The notes under the pieces are model-generated. The model was not told the DNA's origin and searched no databases. It saw only the letters and a list, made by a program, of their open reading frames with translations. From contig JAUEDM010000001.1 of NCBI GenBank assembly GCA_033439685.1, positions 7,254,001-7,318,000 on the forward strand: 64,000 nt of DNA. Direction: 5' to 3'. Below are positions 31,245 through 43,391 of this stretch, piece after piece. Each line of letters opens with the position of its first letter. Position 1 is the first letter of the stretch. The DNA is from Apodospora peruviana (lineage: Eukaryota > Ascomycota > Sordariomycetes > Sordariales > Lasiosphaeriaceae). The position numbers and the translations under genes were made by a program.

Positions 31245-34143
31245 CTCGGTTTTGTATTCGACTTGGCGATGAGAGGCTCTTCTTGGTCTTTTCGCGCGAT
31301 GCTTGGCTGCTACCGCTGAAAGTCGCCGCCCTGGTGGTTTAGCTTCCGTGGTCCAATCGAAGCCCGGGCGGTGGACAGGTAATCCTAGCGCATGTCGTTA
31401 AGGTAGTGGACTTCCTCGGCTGTCAGCGTGCCTGCAAATTGATTTGGCGGCCGCGAGAATGTCAATGCCCAATGGAGATGACGCGCTTCGATGCGGTTGA
31501 CGCGTTGGTGCTTTGGAGGCTTTGGAGCTCTGAAGTGGGGCTGGTCCGCGGTCTTGGGGTTTATGGAGTACCGGGGCCGCCCCTCCTCCGCAGCGAATGG
31601 CGAAAAATTTACGGTACCTACCCCATAAATCTGTATAGTACGCTGCGGAACACGGCGAACTTCAGAACCGGCATCTTGCTCCCGGGACCTCGTTGCTCAG
31701 GTCAGACCTTCCAGCTTCATGCCGACCAAAGTCCCAGTCAACTTAAAAGTTGTACCATAGAATCACGGAAACCATTGCTGCCCGTGAGCTTCGGCTTGGG
31801 CTCACCTTAGGCTCGCTTGTCCTACGTTTCTTTGTCCTAGTCGTCCTCCTGTATTTCCAACCTTCTTGTAAAAACTCGTTTCCACGTCATACTGTACCAG
31901 GTTAGAAAGGTATCCGAGCGGATAGGTACTCCCAGTAGCCCAGATGCGCCTACGTCAGAGCAGTGGTTTGTCTATATGGATCGATTCATGTTTCCCATGG
32001 AAGCAACATGGAAGGCCATCGTGGGGTTGGTGTTGTTTCAAGTCTCGTGCCCTGCCCTCTTGAACAGTCCGGAGTCGGTCGCAGCAACGTCTGATGTCGG
32101 CCAACCAACTCCACTTCTGTGATGTTGTTGGATCTCGAGCCGCATTGGCACTTTCCTACCAACATGTCAACCTCTAAGCACACTGGATAAATAAGAAAAG
32201 AGGGATGGTCTTGACCGGCAAGTGGCCCTGGCAGCCAACCTGCTTTTATCTTGCCTGATGTCGTTGCGTCTTGGTGTGTCGGGACCAGAGCTGATGGGCC
32301 CGTAGCGAGAAAGCAAGAGGCACAGCTCTTCGTGGCGTCTTCAAGGGTTGTCACAGGCTCGATCGAAACAGGCGAATCAGAAGGGCGTTGTTTCCGCCAT
32401 GGCCGCCCGCCCGTCATGACTGGCTTCGCCGCGCTGTTCCATAGCAAGAGCCCTGTTACAGACTTGCGTCAAAATGTAACGCCTGAACATGGACTTTTGT
32501 GGTCCCTCTTGCAGCCGATTTGTTTCGTACAGAATACGCAGTAGAACCAACCCGTGGTATTGTGGTTCTTGTTCGCCCTGCCTGCCTCGTAGTTTGCGGA
32601 TGTCTATCTTGGATATCTGTGGTCTGGCGATATCTCGATTTGAAGTTTGTCGAAACGTAGTCTCGAAGATAGTCTTAATCGCAGCTGCTGTTTCAACAAC
32701 CGTTGCACTCGCCGTTGTGAGGTAGATACCGTATGCCAAGGTTCAAAGCTACCTGAGGAACCCGATAGTTGAAGATATCCTCGGATTTTAAATGCAGAGT
32801 AACGCGAAGAAACGAAGGCCTAGCCTATAACCACCTAGCCTCAGGGCTCATAGTCGGGACCAGGAGTTCCAAGGCCAGTTGAAGCTTGCCCTTCGTGGCA
32901 GAGAGAGGCCCAGCGCAAACCGCCGATATCTTGTAAGAGGATTAAAGAGGCTGCCGCATTCCGTTCCTACTGAGACCATTAACCTCTCGCCAAGTCATCG
33001 GAAGTTTACACGACACGCAAGCACATATTCGCCGACGTTTCGAGCCACAGGCATCGGAACATCCGTTCTCCCACCCATTCTATCTTCCAGTCGTGGCTGC
33101 ACTGGACTCCACAGTGCGCTTCGCTTCTTTCCGTCGTTCGCAGTCACTAGGTAACTAAACACTCCAGGTAAGTCTTCCGATTTCCTCTGAAATATCTTTC
33201 TTTGCAATATGTACTATTGATCCTCCCAACCACTCGCCCTTGCATAAAGGCAATTGACGCCGAAAAGTGTTGGAAAGCTCCAATGGATGGCCTGTCTGTG
33301 GGTAAGAGATAGGTGCCGCCAAGGTGACGGTACACCGTGCGGTCAAGTCGCGGTCCACTGGAACCCCCCGCCACGCCGCCACCATCTGCAAAAAGGGGCA
33401 GGCAAAGTGACCTTGATACCCCGTGCTTCAGGTACTGCCAGGTACCTCTAACACCAAGCGTGTCGGGCAGGTACACAGAGGCCACTGCTCCGAGTTGGTG
33501 CTGTGGTAGTGTCCCATCGTCGCGCACAGTGCCCGTGGCTCTTTATCTCGACGGGACTCGCCCGTCTACAGGTCGGCCCTCCAGGGCTTGCCAGCGCTCC
33601 ATCCATCCATTTGCTGCGTTCGTGCGCCTGCCTCTTCTCTGCCACCCCCCCAGCTTCAGCCTGCACTTGCAACTGCTCTTGTTGGAACTGCGTGCTTCCG
33701 TTGAGTCTTGACCTCACACCTGAATTCGATCCGACACCTCCCCGGCACCAAACCGTTCCGGCCTGTGTCGAAAACAAAATTTCTGATCTCTTTATGCAGC
33801 TATTGCCAACTCCTCCACCAAACAAACATCCAGCGTTGATTACGCAAAGTATACGAGAAACTAAGCCTGCCAACGTCGCCCAAGTGCCGTGGTCTGGATT
33901 GCCAGAGACGAAAAAAAAACAGCTAAGGCGGTGGGAACTATTACTCTTGGCTCGCTCTGTCGAAAGGTCCAGCTCCAAACTCCTTCCCGCACCTCGGAAA
34001 CCATCGCAACGACCTCTACTCGCCTAGCAATCGCTCTACCAACCCATCTTATCAGCATCCAAACACGCGATTCGGTTATCGCACCATCTTCCTAGCTCTT
34101 CCTACGCATCAGAGCATTAGAAGCTATCAGTCTCTCTTAAGCC
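31245..34143. other. Long divergent promoter/leader region between CENP-T and rac1
   Basis: About 2.9 kb without a gene I can support. Open frames exist on both strands (for example 31986-32447 -, 33448-33978 -), but they have no domains, and overlapping frames in other phases look equally open. The last ~1 kb is pyrimidine-rich and probably holds the rac1 5' UTR. A CAG|GTAAGT site near 33,168 may be the donor of a leader intron. Confidence 0.45.
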
Positions 34144-35130
<987 letters not shown>

Positions 35131-36201
35131 TCTACCAACGGATATATCGCATGCTTCTGGTAGCCGGCCATCTGGTCAACCGGCATTTTTGCGAAAACGC
35201 CATCTATACCCGACCAACGGAGACATTTTGATTGCCTTGCTCCCTACCATTTTGGTCCCTCTTTGCAGCCAACCCACCAAGCTCCCCCGTTCTTACGATT
35301 GCTCATTTTGGATTATTCTTATCTAAAAGGCTTCAGCCTCACGGCGGCAGACCGCATGTCCTTATCCGCGTCCGCTTGCAAAGAGGAGATGGGAGTCTCG
35401 CGACGGACATTGCGCCATCCCCCGGGGAGCGGCGTAAGTTGCGCGCAGAGGTGGAGAGAATACCTTGGGCTGCTCACCCGGTAGACCAAGGTACTACCGT
35501 GCGTCCTTGAGAGATCGAATAGGTACATGGTCTTGATCTCCCTTTTTCCCTTTCTTTTTATACAACTTCACATACACATAACGCGGGAGGGCTTTTTACT
35601 AGTTTTATTTTCCTGCGCTGGCTATCTCCGAATCAGGTAGCTACCATTTGCATTAGTCTACACAACGCGCGTCGCAACGAGGATATCCTGCTTTTTGTTT
35701 TTCTGTAGATAGCCGAGAGAGGGCAGCAGACCATGATGCGGTGACGTGACAGGAAGAGGACGAAGGAGAGGGCTCAGATATGACGAATTATATGGCTGAA
35801 ATGCGAAAGAGTGTCTCGTTTGCCTTGTGTGCTTGCGCGCTTTCATGTTGCGTGCTATTGTCGAGAGTAGGTTTGTAATTTCACTAGATACTTTTACTAT
35901 GGAATGGACACGCGAACTTTTGTTATATTGCCCTTGCTATGCTGTCGTCTCCTCACCACCGTCAACCCAATACCCAGTCCCTATCTATCCAGTGACACCA
36001 AACAATGGTCTAGCTAACCTATAATAAGACAAAAAGGGGTAGGGGGTATCTCGTTTGATAGCCAGCCCCTGGACACGCACACCGAGAACTTTTGATATAC
36101 CTTATACGAAAACTCCGTCGACGATTCCACTCTTTTGATAAGCTTTGCGTTTCCAGACAGTTGTCCTGCCCCGAGAAAAAAAGAAGAGTCTTTCCGTCCT
36201 T
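35131..36201. other. Convergent intergenic region of rac1 and the Nop6-like gene
   Basis: 3' flanks only. No supported gene. Confidence 0.5.
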
Positions 36202-37508
36202 TTACCACTTCTTGCCACGACCACCACCACCGCGTCCTCCGCGTCCGCCACGACCTCCCCTGCCACCGCGACCACGACTACCACCGCGTCCACGGCCGCC
36301 GCCACCACCATGACCTTTCGCGTAGCCACCGGTCTCGTAGTCATAATCGTCCGGCGCCTGGCTATCGTCGTACCCGGCGGTGAAGGGCACCTGGCCGCGT
36401 CTGCTCGGATGGATGCCCGACTCGTCGATCTCTGGCTCGGCCGGTTTCTCGGCTTCCTGCTCTCCCTCCTTTTTACCGGCGCCATTGGCTTGCTTCTCGA
36501 GCTTAGCAGCCTCCTCCTTCTTGACGCGGTTGGCGCGCTCCTCGTTGAGCTTCTTGTTCTTCTCCTTGATCTTTTCGGTCCGCTTCTCGGTTTTGCCTCC
36601 TCCGCCGGCACTGTATTCGATTCGCAACATCCCAATTAGAAAAAAATCCATGTATGTAGAGAAAGTTGAAGGAATTACGGGACTCACGTCAGCTCGACAT
36701 TAATCTTGCGCGGCTCCGAAATCCCATCGTTGAACTCGGTATGGTGGAACTTTTCCAGGCACGTCTTCATGTGGTCGAATCTCGCAAACTCGACGAACGC
36801 GATGCCGCGCGACTTGGCCGGGTTGTCGCGCTCGGTGAGCAGACGCACGCTGGTCGGCGACACGCTGGAAAAGTGCGCCTTGATGGTGTCGACGGTGGCG
36901 GTGAAGGGGAGGTTGCCGATGAAGCAGATGAAGCGCGCTGCTTTGCCTCCTCCTTGTTGTTGCTCGCCGTCTTCTTCTTCTTGCTGGGCGCCGTTGGTCT
37001 CTACCGGTTCTTTGTCGTCGTCATCGCCGTTCACTTGTTTGGCAGCCTTCTTGGCTTCCTTCTTGGCCTTCTTGTCCTTTTTGTCCTTCTTGCTTTCCTT
37101 TTTGGAAGGGGAGGCGGATTCGACAATGCTGGCTGGTGACTCAGGCTCTTGGTCGGCGGCCGGGACGGCGGCAGGAGAAGACTCTACCGTGCTCTTGCTT
37201 TTCTTTTCCTTCTTCTCCTTCTTCTCCTTCTTCTCCTTCTTCTCCTTCTTCTCCTTCTTCTCCTTCTTCTCCTTCTTCTCCTTCTTCTCCTTCTTCTCCT
37301 TCTTCTCCTTCTTCTCCTTCTTCTCCTTCTTTTCATTATTCTCCTTCTTGGACTTGGGAGGCTCCTCCGCTATGGCGTCAACTTCCTTCGTGACGCGCGC
37401 CTTGCCGGACTCGTTGACCTTGTTCTTCTTCAGAATCGCGACGTTGTCGACCTCGGCGACGTCCTCGTCCGCTGCGCGTTCGCGCTTCTTGGAGGATGAT
37501 TTTCCCAT
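36202..37508 (-). CDS. Nop6-like nucleolar RRM protein with a (KKE)n array
   Basis: Exons 36688-37508 and 36202-36610, 409 residues. The N-terminus is basic with about 14 tandem Glu-Lys-Lys triplets, then KKESKKDKKDKKAKKEAKKA. One RRM covers about residues 190-275: FICFIGNLPFTATVDTIKAH (RNP2) and RGIAFVEFARFD (RNP1). The intron falls right after the RRM, at NVELT|AGGGGK. A charged helix follows (KTEKRTEKIKEKNKKLNEE), and the protein ends in an RGG/GRG-rich tail (GGRGGRGGRGG...GRGKKW). Yeast Nop6 is an early 90S pre-ribosome factor that binds the 5' ETS, with the same RRM-plus-basic layout. The orthology is likely but rests on architecture. The triplet array is encoded by a 9-bp tandem repeat. 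Confidence 0.78.
37205..37335. repeat. 9-bp coding microsatellite (about 14 units of Glu-Lys-Lys)
   Basis: CTCCTTCTT units repeat almost without change inside the Nop6-like gene. The near-perfect DNA identity means the array is young or often re-made, and length polymorphism between strains is expected. Confidence 0.9.
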
Positions 37509-38409
37509 GGTGAATGATTGACTCGGGTGATTGACTGATCAAAAGATAGACAGGAATTATATTCTGCCAGTATTACGACCACAGAAATTGAGACTGAAAA
37601 TGTTAAGTGAAAAGATGGTTACAATTCCCCAACGCCTGCTCGGTATGAGATCCTCCTCCCTATCAAGAGAAAAATAAGAATTCCGGGAATTCTGCCACCG
37701 CCCAAAATTTCTGTGGATACCATACTTCTCAGGCGGTGTAGTTTACTTCGGGTGGGGTGCGGGGAATATTGGCGTTGCGGCGGCTCGCTGGCTATGCGTG
37801 CTACGGAAAGGAGGGGTGCAATGCTGCTGCTTCGAGGTTACGGATAGAACAGGGGTGCTCCAGTCTCCAAGTTCCAGGGCGCACCATCTGGAAGTATTCT
37901 ATCGACGGTAATCTTCGGCTGGCCGCATTTTCGGCGGCCACCTCAACTCACTGATCACCGCACTGTGTCTTTCCGTATATGTCCGTAATTCCGTTATACT
38001 TGCATTGTGGACCATAGGTTACCTCTGGTATATCCTGATTATCCTGAAAGGGGAAGAGTTCCCTCCAGGAACTGAGTTGGGTAGAAACCTGGAAGCGACG
38101 AACGCCGTATTATCAGAGTGATCAAGTGCAGTGAATAAGGTAGACTTTCGCTTCAAAAACGAATGTCTGTATTTTTGTTATCTAGATACGCATTTTGTTC
38201 TGCTTTATAAAAACCAAAAGAACAACCCTGAACACAAGGAAACTATCACGACAAGGCAAGGAAAACAAACGGAAAAGGAGTGTGTGTTTGTGTCTTGATA
38301 TAAGCAAAACAACGCAAGAGCAAACCAATCGCAGTCAGTCTGTGATCTTTCTTCTCTTCATAATCCTACACACGACATAGCAGATCTTACCATCACTTCT
38401 GTCACCTGT
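37509..38409. other. Intergenic: promoter of the Nop6-like gene and 3' flank of the DUF7728-like gene
   Basis: No supported gene; A-rich around 38,200-38,330. Confidence 0.5.
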
Positions 38410-39510
38410 CTAGACCTTCACGTCCTCCTCGGCTTCATAAGAAGGAGGCGGATCCTGGTTCTCCATCAACCCTGACTTCTCTTCCTCAACAGCAGCGGTC
38501 TCCTTTCTAGCAGCGCGGTGATGATGGGTGTGGCGATAATGATGGCTGGATCCTCCCCGACGGAAGAACATGCGCCATAGCGACACAATCACGGTGCCAA
38601 CCATCATACCGACCAAGCTCACAGTCACGCCAGCAACGATGCCGACGAGAACAGGAAGCAGTATGTGCGAGCCAATGTTCTTGAACAGCTGACCCCAAGT
38701 ATGAGTGTGTGGACGCATATGCGCGTGCGGTCCGCCCTGATGATGGCCGCCGCCGTGATGAGGAGGACCGTGGTGACCGTGATGACCACCGGCGCCGGGG
38801 TGCATCGCGGGGACAGGGCCAGGGCCCATTCCGTGGCAGGGCTTGTGCTGCCTGGCCTTCTCCCGAATAAAGGCCATCCACTTGCACATCATATTCGTGC
38901 ACTCTTCCTCCTTCTGATCATCCATGGGCGTAGACAGCGTCGGAATCGCCTGAATAATGTTCCCAATGAGCAGCCCCCCGCTTGGAGCCTTGATAAGTTC
39001 GATGTGAACCCCAGGAATATTGTTCACAAACAAATTCCCGATCTCGATGATCTGCAAGTCCACCAAAACACGCTCCATCTGTCCTTCCTTCTCGAGGCGT
39101 TGAGTCTGCAGACTGTACCCAAGAACCTGTGCAGCAGCCGGTGGGAGCGATTGAGGTGCATCATAGACCTGCGGCGCAACAAAAACATTCGAAAACGGAT
39201 CCGGCGACGGGTAGAGCTCAAAGCCGTTCACGAGCAGCCGTTGGGAGTCGACGTTGAATGTCAGCTCGAGGTGGTTCTGCTCGTTGAGCTCCTCCCCACC
39301 CGACGCCAACGCAACCGGGCAGCCGGGGCAGTCGAGCTGCACGACCTGTCTCTGCGAATTGGCGGCGTTTTGTGCGATGATTTCGTCGATATGGCTGGCG
39401 AGCTTGCTGATGTCCGAGTCGGAGACCTCTGGTGGAAGGAGGAACGCGTGCGTCGTGGCTGACGCGGCTATCAGGCCTGCCGCCACGGTGGTAAACGGTT
39501 TCAGCAACAT
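38410..39510 (-). CDS. DUF7728-like single-pass membrane protein with His-rich segment
   Basis: 366 residues from the ATG at 39510. The frame is open further upstream, but this Met opens a signal peptide (MLLKPFTTVAAGLIAASATT). The luminal part contains FLLPPEVSDSDISKLASHI, the QLDCPGCPVAL motif, LELTFNVDSQRLLVNGFELYP and LGYSLQTQRLEKEGQMERVL, which I recall as the fungal DUF7728 pattern. A CxxxMC-type pair (CTNMMCKW) precedes a His/Gly/Pro-rich stretch (HHGHHGPPHHGGGHHQGGPH) that may bind metal. A long hydrophobic helix lies at about 283-312. The cytosolic tail has PPPSYEAE, a PPxY motif recognised by Nedd4/Rsp5-type WW domains. So it is probably a secretory-pathway or plasma-membrane protein regulated by ubiquitin; the function is unknown. 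Confidence 0.75.
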   Translation of the reverse strand: MLLKPFTTVAAGLIAASATTHAFLLPPEVSDSDISKLASHIDEIIAQNAANSQRQVVQLDCPGCPVALASGGEELNEQNHLELTFNVDSQRLLVNGFELYPSPDPFSNVFVAPQVYDAPQSLPPAAAQVLGYSLQTQRLEKEGQMERVLVDLQIIEIGNLFVNNIPGVHIELIKAPSGGLLIGNIIQAIPTLSTPMDDQKEEECTNMMCKWMAFIREKARQHKPCHGMGPGPVPAMHPGAGGHHGHHGPPHHGGGHHQGGPHAHMRPHTHTWGQLFKNIGSHILLPVLVGIVAGVTVSLVGMMVGTVIVSLWRMFFRRGGSSHHYRHTHHHRAARKETAAVEEEKSGLMENQDPPPSYEAEEDVKV

Positions 39511-40616
39511 GTTGCCTACCTTACTTATCGATGTTTGGATACTGGTTATCCGTATATAGTAGTTGATTCGTGTGTTGGAGAAATGAACGGTAATTGTTAA
39601 GAGATGGTGGTTAGGTAAGTAGTTGGACAGTTGGAGGAAAGATGTCATGCAAGTTGGCAACCTTTGTTACCTAACACCTCGGTGGCGTGTTTGAGATCCC
39701 GCCCGCCCGCGGCCGTAAAGGTATAGAGTGGCGTCGTCAGCAGCTATGATTAAGGGACCAATGAACGACGTAGTTTCTGCCTGAAGCAGAGATCTTATCC
39801 GCCCAGCATGCACAATCATGCAGGTTACACGTGGAACTTATGCAAAGTTATTCTCACCCGACGACGACGACGACAACCCCACGGACCCCTATCCAGGGCT
39901 ATCCCCAGCAAATACTTCATCCCAAATCTACCAACCTTACCAGTTCGTCTGCAGGCATAATAAATGACATCGTAGATCGAGTGTTTCAAGTGGACGATAA
40001 AAGATTCGTCATCAAACAACTTTAATCCCGACTCTCCCGAGAATTCGGACGATGATATGTTATAGTTGGTATGGTATATCTACAGCGTAAAGCCCTATGG
40101 GCAGAAGAGAAACCGAAAAAAAAAGAAAGCAGATATTTTAACCAGGTATAAGCCTCTTGCTCGCTCAAGAGCATTGAGGAACTAAATAAACGTTTTCTGA
40201 TGACTCCATTGCAACCCCTATTTTGCTTGCGCCTTGCCCATGTGTCCGGATTTTCGCCTGTTGCCCCATGCAAATGTATTATTCAAACAGTGGTGAAGAA
40301 GCCCAAAAGAAAGAAACGGAGCACTTCCCATCCATCCTCCAAAATAGTTTTACAACGTCAACCACCAACAATCAGCTCGCTTCATGTGGCTCCTCAACGG
40401 CCATTATCTCCTCTATGGCTCATGCTTAGTTGTGTAAGGCCTCATTCGACATTCCATGCCGGAGACCGGGTATAGTAATCTCTGTCATTAAGTATCTCAT
40501 TGTTCTCGTCATCGAGGTTCTTTTTATTTTGAATGACGTTGAACACCGTCAACGTCTTCAACCCATTAATATAGATGCTGTCACATCACCGTCACGTGGT
40601 CCATGCAAAGCATCAG
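39511..40616. other. Intergenic: promoter of the DUF7728-like gene and 3' flank of the EGF-like gene
   Basis: No gene is supported. Two GAC/CGA-rich short stretches occur near 39,860. Confidence 0.5.
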
Positions 40617-43391
40617 TCATGTCACCCTATGTGACCAGCGAGACCTTTTGTGAGGAGATTGTGCGTCTGATAATCGTCGTGCTCGAACCTTGTCTGTTGA
40701 TCCCGGCTTTCCACCGATTGTACCGGACTTGCTTGTTGTGACCATGAAATCAACCAGGTTCAGAGAGTTGCCATTTCCGAGTCCGACACCTCGCGCTGCC
40801 TCAGCAATGAGATTCGAGGAGCTGAAAAATCTTTGAAGGTTGATCTGAGCCGCCTCGGCATCACCGAGGGTGTTTTCTTGAAGAACAAACAACACCGCAA
40901 CCCGCGCAAAGTCCAGGACTTGTTCGGTAACAGTGAAGGTGGCAGTCGCCGCCGGTGCGCCAGACGACATCGTCATGGTTGTGTACACCGTGCTTGTCCT
41001 GGTCGGGGAAGGCGAAGGAGTTGTCGGCCTGGGTATAGAGATAGTTGTAGCAAACGACGTCGGAGCAGTGACTATTGTGCTGAAACCAGTCCCGCCACCG
41101 CTCTGCTGATCACCTGCTGCTTCGGTGGGCGACACAGCATAGGGAAGCCCTGCGGTGGCTACACCCAGCGTGATCGTGGTAAAGTCTCCAAGCATAATGG
41201 TGATCGTCGTGAACGCTACACCATTGATCACGTTGGCGACGTTGACGAGGCCGCCGGAATCGTCTGAGACCACGGCAAGAGCGGCACCCTGGCGTGTGGA
41301 GCGGCCATCAAATGTAACCAGTGCATTTTGAGCCGAACAGCTGAGGTTCCCCGCATTGAGCTTCGCCAGAATCTCAGTGTCGGAGAGGGAAATGGAGAAG
41401 TTGCTCTGGGCCTGTTGTAGGAGACGGGGAATAGCGTCTCCAACAGTAACGCGGTTGACGCCTCCTATCGAAATGGTGGTGCAGCCCGTTGTGTCGGGAA
41501 CCGTGCAATCAACCCCAGTGAACCCGTTGGTGCACAGGCAGGAACACAAGCCTTGATTGACTACATTAGTACCCCCGTTTGCGCAAGTGAGCTGCGACTG
41601 GCATTGTTGAAGAGCCGCTTGCGCTTCACCGTTGGCGTTTTGTTTCCTGATAACGAGAAACTCCACCGGAATCACCACAGCAGCTGCAACAAGCAGGAGA
41701 ACCACTATCATCACCACGATAAACCCCCATAACGGCAGGCCACAACACCTCCGCCCCGGCTTCTGTTGAACCCTCGAGGGATCTGAATCAGACATGCCTT
41801 CGGGTGACGCATTTGTTGCCATGCGATTAACATTAAGAGGTAGAGGCCAGGACTGAACCTGCTCTCTAATGCTGTCACGGAAGCTGCGTCGGCTGTTGGT
41901 CGTTACGGCCTGTGCCGGAGGCGGGAAAGCGGCTAGCATGTCCGAGAGGCCAGATTGGTGCTTCTCGCCGTCAACTATGGGGAAAGTTAGCCAAACTGAA
42001 GATGAAAACAGTCCAAGGATACTGATTGTCTTACTCGATATATCTTTCTCGCCGCCATATTCCTCTGATCCCGAGAAATCGTCAAATCTACTGGCAGGTC
42101 TCCGGCCTCTTTCCAGACTAGCGGCGAGTCTTGTGGCCCGACGGATCAAATCCGGCAGGCTGGTCATGCTTCCCCTCGATTCAGCTTTCTTTACAGCGTC
42201 GATATCCAGACGTGGCGGTCTCCTAATTGCCGACAGCCTGCTGTAAGGCCTGCCACCGGGCGCAAGCTGGGGTGACGGTGTATCTCGGACATCCGAAGAT
42301 GAAGTGTCGGTCGCACTCGCAGATGAATAGGCGTTAAGAATCGCATCTGCCGAAACGGCCGAGGCAGCGTTAAACGTTTTGGTAGTAGTCGGGAGGGTGC
42401 TGGAAGAACTCGAATTCTCTAAATAGCCCGTTCCGTCTTTGAATGGGTCGGGGCCAGGTCTCTGAGGATAGTCTCCTCTTTCTATGCCTCGGGGAGTCAT
42501 CGCGGACACTAGCGTAGGCTTTGCCCTTTTTCCCACGCTCGCACTCCTGACCAGCCTGCTCTCCTCAGCGTCATCGTCGGCATACATTTCCGGGCTACTT
42601 TCTTCCGCTATTATGTCGTCGTAATAGACGTCGGGGTAGTTCGGACTCGGTCCAGGCGATGGGGTGCCCCAGCTGTCCGGTATCGCAGCGCTCGACGCAA
42701 ATGAAGCATGTGACCTTGACCGGGGACTTTCTTCGGGAATTGGTGACACAAAAGATGCATTAGAGTAAAACGAAGACGCGCCGCGTCTTGCCGACGGTGG
42801 TGGCCCAAGGGTGACACTTCTTCGAGGAGGGCCTACAGGTAGTTGCGCAGGCAAAGGGAAGTCGGGGATTGACGCGACGGATGACTGTGTTGAGGCTCGC
42901 GACATGCTTGAAGGGGTCTCGGGAACAGACAATAGTTCTTGGCCCGAAGATTCTCTCCCGGACTGCGGTCGATACTGGAAGCTCGGTGTAGGATCTTGCA
43001 ATCTGGAGTTGTCTAAAATGGACGGCACTCTGCTTGGACGCGGGGGTCGTTGTGGTGGCTGTGATCTCCCCGGGGGAGGTCGATACGGCTCATTGCCTGA
43101 GGTCATCACGGGTCCCTGCAAAGGCCATTGCGGAATCTGTGTTGGCTTTGAAATTGCCATTCCGATCTGGCCGTCTCTGGTTTGTAGGACTGGGGGTAAT
43201 GGTGGTCGAGGTATTCGTGTTTGCCCAGCAGCCATTCCCATCTGTGACTGGCCGGCCAGAGATGGTCGAGCTATCTGCGGTTCGTCGTCAAAGTCATCTC
43301 GTTGGAATCCGGCGGCGGCTCGCTCCCTTGCCCTCCTAACAGATCCCAGTGGCGGTGGTCGGTCCATATCTCTCCCATCTTGAGAACTCAT
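40617..43391 (-). CDS. Large single-pass membrane protein with EGF-like domain
   Basis: Exons 42035-43391 and 40617-41974, 904 residues after removing a 60-nt intron (GTAAGA...CCATAG). The long N-terminal part is Pro/Ser/Arg-rich and probably cytosolic. It includes the conserved RSASVGKRAKPTLVSAMTPR and SLPDLIRRATRLAASLERGR blocks typical of these fungal proteins. One transmembrane helix lies near residues 530-560 (LWGFIVVMIVVLLLVAAAVV). Outside it is a six-Cys EGF-like module (QSQLTCANGGTNVVNQGLCS, CLCTNGFTGVDC). A Thr/Ser-rich stalk follows (ISIPRPTTPSPSPTRTSTVY). The topology suggests a type II-like surface glycoprotein or wall sensor. Ligand and role are unknown. Because the intron is a multiple of three with no stop, retention would simply add 20 residues. 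Confidence 0.78.
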   Translation of the reverse strand: MSSQDGRDMDRPPPLGSVRRARERAAAGFQRDDFDDEPQIARPSLAGQSQMGMAAGQTRIPRPPLPPVLQTRDGQIGMAISKPTQIPQWPLQGPVMTSGNEPYRPPPGRSQPPQRPPRPSRVPSILDNSRLQDPTPSFQYRPQSGRESSGQELLSVPETPSSMSRASTQSSVASIPDFPLPAQLPVGPPRRSVTLGPPPSARRGASSFYSNASFVSPIPEESPRSRSHASFASSAAIPDSWGTPSPGPSPNYPDVYYDDIIAEESSPEMYADDDAEESRLVRSASVGKRAKPTLVSAMTPRGIERGDYPQRPGPDPFKDGTGYLENSSSSSTLPTTTKTFNAASAVSADAILNAYSSASATDTSSSDVRDTPSPQLAPGGRPYSRLSAIRRPPRLDIDAVKKAESRGSMTSLPDLIRRATRLAASLERGRRPASRFDDFSGSEEYGGEKDISSKTISILGLFSSSVWLTFPIVDGEKHQSGLSDMLAAFPPPAQAVTTNSRRSFRDSIREQVQSWPLPLNVNRMATNASPEGMSDSDPSRVQQKPGRRCCGLPLWGFIVVMIVVLLLVAAAVVIPVEFLVIRKQNANGEAQAALQQCQSQLTCANGGTNVVNQGLCSCLCTNGFTGVDCTVPDTTGCTTISIGGVNRVTVGDAIPRLLQQAQSNFSISLSDTEILAKLNAGNLSCSAQNALVTFDGRSTRQGAALAVVSDDSGGLVNVANVINGVAFTTITIMLGDFTTITLGVATAGLPYAVSPTEAAGDQQSGGGTGFSTIVTAPTSFATTISIPRPTTPSPSPTRTSTVYTTMTMSSGAPAATATFTVTEQVLDFARVAVLFVLQENTLGDAEAAQINLQRFFSSSNLIAEAARGVGLGNGNSLNLVDFMVTTSKSGTIGGKPGSTDKVRARRLSDAQSPHKRSRWSHRVT
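41975..42034 (-). other. 60-nt in-frame intron of the EGF-like gene
   Basis: Donor GTAAGA, a GCTAAC branch site and acceptor CATAG are all good, yet the segment is open in frame. Spliced and retained forms would both be translatable. Confidence 0.7.

Noticed and set aside
33448..34027. Overlapping 170-codon frames upstream of rac1
   Set aside because: Ser/Pro-rich pyrimidine tracts on opposite strands, probably rac1 leader sequence.
36145..37521. Plus-strand frames rich in Leu, Phe and Ser opposite the Nop6-like gene
   Set aside because: Antisense of the RGG and EKK repeats; low-complexity shadows without domains.
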